Part shown: in pieces, positions 55,761-64,000 of the stretch
How the letters are laid out: every line of letters starts with the position of its first letter
Position numbering within the stretch: the first letter of the stretch is position 1
Source: Streptomyces anulatus
Lineage (GTDB): Bacteria; Actinomycetota; Actinomycetes; Streptomycetales; Streptomycetaceae
Length of the DNA stretch: 64,000 nucleotides
Reading direction: 5' to 3'
Assembly: GCF_014650675.1 (NCBI RefSeq)
Contig: NZ_BMVK01000001.1
Coordinates: 310,001-374,000, forward strand
Notes under the pieces: generated by a model
Seen by the model: the letters and a program-made list of their open reading frames with translations, nothing else
Told to the model about the DNA's origin: nothing
The model's database searches: none
Made by a program: the position numbers and the translations under genes

Positions 55761-56999
55761 TCACAGGGCGGCGGACTTCAGCGGTACGCCGGGGTCGGCC
55801 ACCTTCTCCGGGTCGAGGACGGCCCCCGACTCGATGAGCCTGCGGCCCTGGGCGAGGTCCCGCGGGCGGCCCACGGCGAGCACGGCCACCAGGGCGCCGT
55901 CGCGCAGCCAGCACACCGACCAGGCCGCGTCCGCCCCGTCGCCGCGCCACACCAGGGTGTCGGCGCCCGCGTGGTGGCCGGCGTACTGCACGAAGCGGCC
56001 GAACTGCTCGGACCAGAAGTACGGGACGGGGTCGTAGACGGGGAGCGGCCCCCCGTCCAGGGCGGCCATGATCGCGGCGGCGGCCGTGCGCGGGCCCTGG
56101 AGGGCGTTGTCCCAGTGGTGGACCAGCAGGCGTGTCCCGTAGCGGGCCGAGGGGAAGGAGGCGCAGTCCCCGACCGCGTACACGTCGGGCAGCGAGGTGC
56201 GCAGCGCGCTGTCGGCGGTGACCGAGCCGTCCGGGCCGAGCGCGACCCCGGAGCCGGCCAGCCAGCGGGTGGCGGGGCGCGCGCCGATGCCGACGACCAC
56301 GGCCCCGGCGGGCAGCACCCGGCCGTCCGCGAGGACGACGGCCCCCTCCTCGACGTGGTCGACCCGGGCCCCGGTGAGGAGTTCGGCGCCGCTGTCGGCG
56401 TACCAGGCGGCCATCGGGGCGGCCACCTCCGCGGGCAGGGCGCCCGCGAGCGGACGGGCGGCGGCCTCGACGACGGTGACCGCGCATCCCGCGGCGCGGG
56501 CGGCGGTGGCGAACTCCGCGCCGATCCAGCCCGCCCCGACGACGACCACGTCGTGCTGCCGGTCCAGGACGGGCCGCAGCCGGGCGGCGTCGTCGAGGGT
56601 GCGCAGCAGATGGACGCCGGGCACGCCCTCGGCGCCGGGCAGGGTCATGGGCTCCGCACCGGTCGCGAGGACCAGGGCGTCGTAGGGGACCGGCCCGTCG
56701 GCGGTGCCCAGCACATGGTCGGCGGCGCGCAGGGCGGTGACGTCCAGGCCGAGGCGCAGGGTGATGTCCAGCGCCTCGAAGTCGATGTCGAAGGCGGAGT
56801 CCTCGGCCTTGCCCAGCAGTACGGCCTTGGACAACGGCGGACGGTCGTAGGGCTGGTGGGGTTCGGCGCCGATGAGGGTGACGGGCCCGGTGAAGCCCGC
56901 CTCGCGCAGGGCCACGGCGCTCTGCACGCCCGCCATACCCGCTCCGACGACCACGACGTGCCGTGTCCGCGCCGCCCGCTGTTCCGTCTGCTCGCTCAC
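55761..56999 (-). CDS. FAD-dependent oxidoreductase (ferredoxin-reductase type)
   Basis: 412 residues from GTG 56999. FAD site VVVVGAGMAGVQSAVALREAG, NAD site VVVVGAGWIGAEFATAARA, PYDRPPLSK and YAVGDCAS are typical of ferredoxin/rubredoxin reductases, with a reductase C-terminal domain. It would pass electrons from NAD(P)H to an iron-sulfur partner. No ferredoxin gene is adjacent. Confidence 0.93.
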   Translation of the reverse strand: MSEQTEQRAARTRHVVVVGAGMAGVQSAVALREAGFTGPVTLIGAEPHQPYDRPPLSKAVLLGKAEDSAFDIDFEALDITLRLGLDVTALRAADHVLGTADGPVPYDALVLATGAEPMTLPGAEGVPGVHLLRTLDDAARLRPVLDRQHDVVVVGAGWIGAEFATAARAAGCAVTVVEAAARPLAGALPAEVAAPMAAWYADSGAELLTGARVDHVEEGAVVLADGRVLPAGAVVVGIGARPATRWLAGSGVALGPDGSVTADSALRTSLPDVYAVGDCASFPSARYGTRLLVHHWDNALQGPRTAAAAIMAALDGGPLPVYDPVPYFWSEQFGRFVQYAGHHAGADTLVWRGDGADAAWSVCWLRDGALVAVLAVGRPRDLAQGRRLIESGAVLDPEKVADPGVPLKSAAL

Positions 57000-57054
57000 C
57001 CGTCCACCTTAATCAACTGACGGGTCGTCAGACAGGGGGGTGCGGGAAAGAAGC

Positions 57055-57396
57055 TCACGAGGGGAGCTCTTCCACCACGCTGGTGCCGCTGCCCTCCTGG
57101 GACTCCCAGGACCACCGCTCCTCCAGCCGCACCCGGCCGTCGGCGAGGTCGACGACCGTGGAGAGGCAGTGCCCGGACGAGGTCGTTCCGTCCAGCTTGA
57201 GCTGCACGTAACGGAAGTCCAGCGCGTCCCCGTCGCGGGTGCCGACGAGATGGCCGCGGACCACGTCGCCGCCCGCGTACTCGGCCCAGATCCGGCCGTC
57301 CAGCTCGTGGTACGTGAAGCGGGTGCGGGTGCCCACCTGGCCGGGGGCCTGGTCGGCGACGGGCGACAGGACGAGTCCGTCGAGCGAACGGGCCAT
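57055..57396 (-). CDS. Conserved protein of unknown function
   Basis: 113 residues, ATG 57396 with AAGGGAG upstream. The predicted strands (FTYHELDGRIWAEYAGGDVV, DFRYVQLKLDG, GRVRLEERWSW) suggest a small beta-barrel. Similar proteins are sometimes labelled N-acetylglutamate synthase, but there is no GNAT signature, so I do not assign that. It is divergent from the thiO riboswitch. Confidence 0.75.
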   Translation of the reverse strand: MARSLDGLVLSPVADQAPGQVGTRTRFTYHELDGRIWAEYAGGDVVRGHLVGTRDGDALDFRYVQLKLDGTTSSGHCLSTVVDLADGRVRLEERWSWESQEGSGTSVVEELPS

Positions 57397-57454
57397 GGTG
57401 GGCGCTCCCTTACTGGCCGCGGGCGAGGGGGTCTAGGCTGGCCAAGGTAGAACA

Positions 57455-57547
57455 CTCGCGGGAGCCCGGACGCACCGGGCTGAGAGGGAGGCTGGACGGC
57501 CTCCGACCGTACGAACCTGCTCCGGGTCATGCCGGCGAAGGGAGGGG
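57455..57547 (+). promoter_or_regulatory. TPP riboswitch (THI element)
   Basis: Conserved THI blocks are visible: GGGCTGAGAGGGAGGC (pyrimidine-binding side), ACCGTACGAACCTG, and CCGGGTCATGCCGGCGAAGGGAG at the 3' end (in two blocks). The 3' block contains the ribosome-site-like GGGAGG a dozen bases before thiO ATG 57558, so thiamine pyrophosphate binding should block translation. No terminator follows. Confidence 0.95.
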
Positions 57548-57557
57548 CTGGACACTC

Positions 57558-59772
<2,215 letters not shown>

Positions 59773-59787
59773 GGGCCGTACGCGATC

Positions 59788-59829
59788 GGGGCGCCGCCCC
59801 GAACCCCGCTCCTCAATCGCCGGAGGGGC
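59788..59829. repeat. Fifth copy of the intergenic GC-rich repeat
   Basis: The unit seen at 19497-19693 recurs here, inverted (GAACCCCGCTCCTCAATCG then CCGGAGGGGC). A shorter GGCGGGGCTTGAACTG copy follows at 59840-59860. It lies between thiG and the kinase gene. Confidence 0.65.
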
Positions 59830-59966
59830 TTGAACTGGTCGCCGGCGGGGCTTGAACTGCCCCGGGCGGGCCGGGCACGCGGCCGCAGTGCGTGTCCCTG
59901 TCACGGATCGGCTGCAGAACGGCCCCGGGAGGACCCGGGCCCGTCCGGGGTGTCGGTCACGGCTCG

Positions 59967-59972
59967 TAGACT
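59967..59972 (+). promoter_or_regulatory. Likely -10 of a leaderless kinase transcript
   Basis: TAGACT ends six bases before GTG 59979; no ribosome site is visible upstream of the GTG. Confidence 0.5.
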
Positions 59973-59978
59973 CTCGGG

Positions 59979-61904
59979 GTGGACATGACCCTCCAGGACC
60001 CTCTCGTCGGGCAGCTGCTCGACGGCCGGTATCGCATTGAGGCGCGCATCGCCGTCGGCGGGATGGCCACGGTCTACCGGGCCGTGGACACCCGCCTGGA
60101 CCGGGTGCTCGCCCTCAAGGTGATGCACCCGGCGCTCGCCACCGACGTCTCGTTCGTCGAGCGCTTCATCCGTGAGGCCAAGTCGGTGGCCCGCCTGGCG
60201 CACCCCAATGTCGTCGCGGTCTTCGACCAGGGCGCCCAGGGCGCGTATGTCTATCTCGCGATGGAGTACGTGGCGGGCTGCACCCTGCGCGACGTGCTGC
60301 GCGAGCGCGGGGCTCTGCAGCCCCGGGCGGCGCTGGACATCCTGGAGCCGGTCCTCGCCGCGCTCGGCGCCGCGCACCGCGCGGGGTTCGTGCACCGCGA
60401 CATGAAGCCGGAAAACGTCCTGATAGGGGACGACGGCCGGGTGAAGGTCGCCGACTTCGGCCTGGTCAGAGCGGTCGGCACGGCCACCGACACCACCGGC
60501 TCCCTGCTGGGCACCGTGTCGTATCTGGCCCCCGAGCAGATCGAGCACGGCACCGCCGACACCCGCAGCGACGTGTACGCGTGCGGGGTCGTGCTCTACG
60601 AGATGCTGACCGGCGCCAAGCCCCACACCGGCGAGAACGCCGCCCAGGTCATCTACCGGCATCTCAACTCCGACGTCCCGGCCCCGTCCGCCGTCGTGCC
60701 GGGGCTCCCGGTCGCGCTGGACAGCCTGGTGGCGAGCGCGACCGCCCGCAATCCCGAGGTGCGCCCGCACGACGCGGTGCTGCTGCTGGCCGAGTCCCGT
60801 GAGGCCCGTGCCGCGCTGACCGACGCCGAGCTCGACGCCGTACCGCCGGGGGCGCTGTCGGACGCCCACGACGGCACGGACGACCGTACGAGTGTGATCC
60901 CGCGGGCCCTCCCGGTCGACGGCGACGGCGTGCACCGCACCAGCCGGCTGGAGATGCCGCCCGAAGGGCCCGCCGCTCCCCGGCGCGGGACCGTTCGTCG
61001 CGGTCCGTTCGGCGGGCCGCACCGCAAGCTGGTCATGGTGCTCACCGCCGTACTGCTGACGCTGGGCATAGGGACGGGCGTCTGGTACATCAACTCCGGG
61101 CAGTTCACCCAGGTCCCCTCGCTGCTGGGCCAGACCCAGCAGGCCGCCGAGAAGCGGCTCTCCGACAAGGGGCTCGGGCTCAAGGGTGTGGAGCGGGTCT
61201 TCAGCGACACCGTCGAGCGGGGCTCGGTCGTGAACAGCGACCCCGCATCGGGCGACCGGATCCGGGGCAACGGCTCGGTGAAGCTCGTCGTCTCGCGGGG
61301 TCCGGAGATCGTGCGGGTGCCCGATGTCGCGGAGGGTTCCCTCGCGGACGCCCGGCGCGCCCTGAAGAAGGTGGGCCTGGTCCCCGGGATGGTGACCAGG
61401 GAGTTCAGCGAGGACGTCGCCCGCGGCGAGGTGATCCGCACGGATCCCCGCGCGGGCGCCGACCGCAACCCGGACACGGCCGTGGCGCTCGTCGTCAGCA
61501 AGGGCGCGCCCGTCGACGTCCCGGACGTCACCGGGCTCTCGATCGAGGCCGCCACCGCCGAGCTGGAGGCCCAGGGGCTGAAGGCCGACGTGCTGCTCGC
61601 GCGGATCAACTCCCCCGAGGCCCAGGGCGACGTCGCCGAGCAGTCGCCCGGCGAGGGCGTCGAGGCCGCCGAGGGCGACACGGTCGAGCTGACCGTCTCC
61701 AAGGGCCCCCGGATGCTGGTCGTCCCGGACGTCACCGGCCGGGACGTGGACGAGGCCCGCAGCACCCTGGAGGAGGCGGGCTTCACCGTGAAGGTGGACC
61801 GGCCGTTCCTCTCCTTCAGCGACACGATCGCGAGCCAGTCCGTGGACGGCTCCGAACGGGCCCCGGAGGGGTCCACGATCACTATCAGGACAAAGGGGCT
61901 CTAG
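59979..61904 (+). CDS. pkaF: Ser/Thr protein kinase with four PASTA domains (PknB/PkaF type)
   Basis: 641 residues. The N-terminal kinase domain has K47 (LALKVM), catalytic D141 in FVHRDMKPENV and D159 in the ADFG motif, so it should be active. A ~70-residue linker with Ser/Thr leads to one membrane segment (about 350-371). Four PASTA repeats follow (residues ~372-641), which bind muropeptides or lipid II. Such kinases tune cell-wall synthesis and growth to wall state. GTG 59979 or ATG 59985 may start it; the -10 spacing favours the GTG. Confidence 0.95.
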   Translation: MDMTLQDPLVGQLLDGRYRIEARIAVGGMATVYRAVDTRLDRVLALKVMHPALATDVSFVERFIREAKSVARLAHPNVVAVFDQGAQGAYVYLAMEYVAGCTLRDVLRERGALQPRAALDILEPVLAALGAAHRAGFVHRDMKPENVLIGDDGRVKVADFGLVRAVGTATDTTGSLLGTVSYLAPEQIEHGTADTRSDVYACGVVLYEMLTGAKPHTGENAAQVIYRHLNSDVPAPSAVVPGLPVALDSLVASATARNPEVRPHDAVLLLAESREARAALTDAELDAVPPGALSDAHDGTDDRTSVIPRALPVDGDGVHRTSRLEMPPEGPAAPRRGTVRRGPFGGPHRKLVMVLTAVLLTLGIGTGVWYINSGQFTQVPSLLGQTQQAAEKRLSDKGLGLKGVERVFSDTVERGSVVNSDPASGDRIRGNGSVKLVVSRGPEIVRVPDVAEGSLADARRALKKVGLVPGMVTREFSEDVARGEVIRTDPRAGADRNPDTAVALVVSKGAPVDVPDVTGLSIEAATAELEAQGLKADVLLARINSPEAQGDVAEQSPGEGVEAAEGDTVELTVSKGPRMLVVPDVTGRDVDEARSTLEEAGFTVKVDRPFLSFSDTIASQSVDGSERAPEGSTITIRTKGL

Positions 61905-61910
61905 AACCGG

Positions 61911-62786
61911 ATGCACTCCCTGCGCAACCCCGTGGGCGGACACGTCCCGGTGGCCGGCGGTCTCGCCAAGGTCGGCCTGGAGTACGCCCGTGAGCTGGCG
62001 GCGGAGACCGTGCAGGTCTTCGTGGCCAACCCACGCGGCTGGGCGACGCCGACCGGGAATCCGGCCCAGGACGAGCTGTTCCGCGCCGCGTGCGAGGCCG
62101 CCTCGATCCCGGCGTACGTGCACGCCCCGTATCTGATCAACTTCGGCTCGCACACCGAAGCGACGGTCGAGAAGTCCGTGGAGTCACTGCGCCACTCGCT
62201 GCGGAGGGCCCGGGAGATCGGCGCGCTGGGCGTGGTGGTGCACACCGGTTCGGCGACCGGCGGCCGGCCGCGCGCCGAGGCGCTGGCCCAGGTGCGCGAG
62301 CACATGCGCCCGCTGCTGGACGAGCTGACCCACGACGACTCCCCGGATCTGCTGCTGGAGTCGACGGCCGGCCAGGGCTTCTCGCTCTGCTCGCGGACCT
62401 GGGACTTCGGTCCGTACTTCGAGGCGCTGGACTCCCACCCGAAGCTGGGCATCTGCCTGGACACGTGCCACATCTACGCCGCAGGGCACGATCTGACCGG
62501 CCCCTCGGGGATGCGGCAGACGCTCGACCTGCTGGTGGACACGGTCGGCGCGGGGCGGCTCAAGCTGATCCACGCCAATGACTCCAAGGACGTCGTCGGC
62601 GCCCACAAGGACCGGCACGAGAACATCGGCGCCGGTCACATCGGGGCGGAGCCCTTCCGGGAGCTGTTCACGCATCCGGCGACCGAAGGCGTGCCGCTGA
62701 TCATCGAGACGCCCGGCGGCAAGGAGGGGCACGCGGCGGACGTGGCCCGGCTGAAGGCTCTTCGCGGGAGACGACCTAGGCCCTAG
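61911..62786 (+). CDS. nfo: Endonuclease IV (deoxyribonuclease IV)
   Basis: 291 residues. Metal-binding motifs: YVHAPYLINFGS, VVVHTGSATGG, LLLESTAGQG, GICLDTCHIYAAGHDL and IHANDSKD. The order and spacing are those of Nfo, an AP endonuclease for base-excision repair. It starts six bases after the kinase stop, so is probably in the same transcript. Confidence 0.94.
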   Translation: MHSLRNPVGGHVPVAGGLAKVGLEYARELAAETVQVFVANPRGWATPTGNPAQDELFRAACEAASIPAYVHAPYLINFGSHTEATVEKSVESLRHSLRRAREIGALGVVVHTGSATGGRPRAEALAQVREHMRPLLDELTHDDSPDLLLESTAGQGFSLCSRTWDFGPYFEALDSHPKLGICLDTCHIYAAGHDLTGPSGMRQTLDLLVDTVGAGRLKLIHANDSKDVVGAHKDRHENIGAGHIGAEPFRELFTHPATEGVPLIIETPGGKEGHAADVARLKALRGRRPRP

Positions 62787-63415
62787 AGCTCGGGGCCGTC
62801 GCCGGGCTCCTCCTGGTAGGAGTAGCGCTGCTCGCCCCAGGGGTCGCCGATGTTGTGGTAGCCCCGCTCCTCCCAGAAGCCGCGCCGGTCCGCCGTCATG
62901 TACTCGATGCCCCGGACCCATTTCGGGCCCTTCCAGGCGTACAGGTGCGGGACGACGAGGCGGAGCGGGAAGCCGTGCTCGGCGGTGAGCAGTTCGCCGT
63001 CCTTGTGGGTGGCGAAGAGGGTGCGCTCGGAGGCGAAGTCGTCGAGGCGCAGGTTCGACGAGAAGCCGTATTCGGCCCAGACCATCACATGGGTGGCGTC
63101 GGGTGCGGGCGGCGCCAGTTCGAGGACCGTACGGGCGGGGATCCCGCCCCATTCGGCGCCGATCATGCTGAACTTCGTCACGCAGTGCAGATCGGCGACG
63201 ACCGAGGAGAACGGCAGCGCCGAGAAGTCCTGGTGGTTCCAGCAGTGCTTGTCGCCGTCGGCGGTGGCCCCGAAGACCCGGAACTCCCAGCGGTCGGGCT
63301 TGAACTTGGGAACGGGCCCGTAATGGGTGACCGGCCATCCGCGCTGCAGTCGCTGTCCCGGCGGAAGCTCGGACTGCTCTGTCTCGCGGTTTTCCCGGCT
63401 TTCCGGCTGACCCAT
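62783..63415 (-). CDS. Sulfite-oxidase-like molybdopterin oxidoreductase
   Basis: 210 residues. The molybdenum-cofactor fold region has a likely ligand C78 in DLHCVTKFS. GAEWGGIPARTVLEL, YGFSSNLRLDD and GFPLRLVVPHLYAWKGPKWV are typical of bacterial YedY/sulfite-oxidase-like proteins without heme. The substrate is unknown. No signal peptide is seen, so it is probably cytoplasmic. Its stop overlaps the nfo stop (convergent). Confidence 0.9.
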   Translation of the reverse strand: MGQPESRENRETEQSELPPGQRLQRGWPVTHYGPVPKFKPDRWEFRVFGATADGDKHCWNHQDFSALPFSSVVADLHCVTKFSMIGAEWGGIPARTVLELAPPAPDATHVMVWAEYGFSSNLRLDDFASERTLFATHKDGELLTAEHGFPLRLVVPHLYAWKGPKWVRGIEYMTADRRGFWEERGYHNIGDPWGEQRYSYQEEPGDGPEL

Positions 63416-63524
63416 GCCTCCATGGTGACAGACAGGCAGGGGTGGTCATGACCAGGGAAGGATCCCATCCGGGCAACTCGTACTAAGCGTGCACTTACTG
63501 GACGGCCGCTGGGCGCGGTGCGAG

Positions 63525-63546
63525 GATCTGGCCAACTCGCCAGATC
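63525..63546 (+). promoter_or_regulatory. Perfect 8-bp inverted repeat before bfr
   Basis: GATCTGGC, a 6-base loop and GCCAGATC, ending 27 bases upstream of the bfr ATG. It could be a leader hairpin or operator, perhaps for iron-dependent control; the latter is a guess. Confidence 0.45.
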
Positions 63547-63573
63547 GATCACCGGTTGGAAGGAGCCTTTGCC

Positions 63574-64000
63574 ATGCAGGGCGACCCCGAGGTCCTTGAG
63601 TTTCTCAATGAGCAGCTGACCGCCGAACTGACTGCCATCAATCAGTACTTCCTGCACGCCAAGATGCAGGACAACTTCGGGTGGACGAAGCTCGCCAAGT
63701 ACACCCGGGCCGAGTCCTTCGACGAGATGAAGCACGCCGAGATCCTCACCGACCGGATCCTGTTCCTCGACGGGCTGCCGAACTACCAGCGGCTCTTCCA
63801 TGTGCGGGTGGGCCAGACGGTCACCGAGATGTTCCAGGCGGACCGCCAGGTGGAGGTGGAGGCGATCGACCGCCTCAAGCGCGGCATCGAGGTGATGCGC
63901 GGCAAGGGCGACATCACGTCCGCGAACATCTTCGAGTCCATCCTGGAGGACGAGGAGCACCACATCGACTATCTCGACACCCAGCTGGAGCTGGTCGAGA
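63574..64000 (+). CDS. bfr: Bacterioferritin, 3' end outside window
   Basis: The first 142 codons are present from ATG 63574 (AAGGAG upstream). Ferroxidase-site residues E18, E51 and H54 are visible, with M52 as the heme ligand position (DEMKHAE) and a later EDEEHHIDYL. Bacterioferritin stores iron in a 24-mer shell. No bacterioferritin-associated ferredoxin gene is found directly in front. Confidence 0.95.
   Translation, partial: MQGDPEVLEFLNEQLTAELTAINQYFLHAKMQDNFGWTKLAKYTRAESFDEMKHAEILTDRILFLDGLPNYQRLFHVRVGQTVTEMFQADRQVEVEAIDRLKRGIEVMRGKGDITSANIFESILEDEEHHIDYLDTQLELVE

Noticed and set aside
57055..57396. N-acetylglutamate synthase annotation
   Set aside because: The 113-aa protein has no GNAT motif; it is reported only as unknown.
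59901..62153. 750-codon open frame opposite the PASTA kinase gene
   Set aside because: Composition and lack of motifs show it is an antisense shadow.

Overview
This 64 kb window is very GC-rich and has the gene content and order of a Streptomyces chromosomal core region. The evidence is a division and cell-wall (dcw) cluster with divIVA, sepF, ftsQ and ftsW but no ftsA, a long type 2 IleRS under a translational T-box, many GTG starts, several apparently leaderless genes, and the intergenic GC-rich repeats common in Streptomyces. I see no tRNA, rRNA, CRISPR array, insertion sequence, prophage or antibiotic cluster. The species cannot be named from sequence alone.

Layout. 1-6004: end of an ABC-transporter ATPase, a NYN-domain protein, a 59-residue hydrophilic protein and dnaE. 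6218-13307: DUF2252 protein, a small membrane protein, a membrane-tethered CPVC thioredoxin-fold protein, a dienelactone-hydrolase-like protein, an MscS-type channel, a CPA1 Na+/H+ antiporter and a GNAT acetyltransferase. 13304-16292: rluD-like pseudouridine synthase, lspA, a DksA/TraR-like protein with a Lys/Ala-rich arm, then the ileS T-box. 16293-19436: ileS. 19852-37883 (all minus strand): rsmH-ftsL-ftsI-murE-murF-mraY-murD-ftsW-murG-ftsQ-ftsZ-pgeF-yggS-sepF-yggT-divIVA, mostly joined by 4-base overlaps. This makes lipid II and builds the septum and the polar growth machinery.

38312-43960: beta-carbonic anhydrase, then a tightly coupled MoxR / DUF58 / transglutaminase trio. 44197-46298: DUF3040 membrane protein, a SAM methyltransferase and a SAV_6107-type HEPN protein. 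46464-49937: an operon of a degenerate ABC ATPase, a YhgE/Pip-type permease and a TetR regulator, with a palindrome in front that is a good candidate operator. 50359-53492: DUF4126 membrane protein, CrtI-like FAD oxidoreductase and a membrane protein with a Tyr/Gln/Gly-rich tail.

53542-59772: one-carbon and thiamine genes: metF, thiE, a Rv2175c-type DNA-binding protein, an FAD reductase, an unknown 113-aa protein, and a TPP riboswitch controlling thiO-thiS-thiG. 59979-64000: a PknB-type Ser/Thr kinase with four PASTA domains (likely senses cell-wall fragments), endonuclease IV, a sulfite-oxidase-like molybdoenzyme and the first part of bacterioferritin.

No clearly new multi-gene system stands out. 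The most notable items are the IleRS with a swapped catalytic signature (GAHH instead of HxGH) under an unusual T-box, the ABC ATPase that has lost its catalytic residues but keeps a permease and regulator, and the DksA-like protein with a histone-like tail and an altered zinc site.
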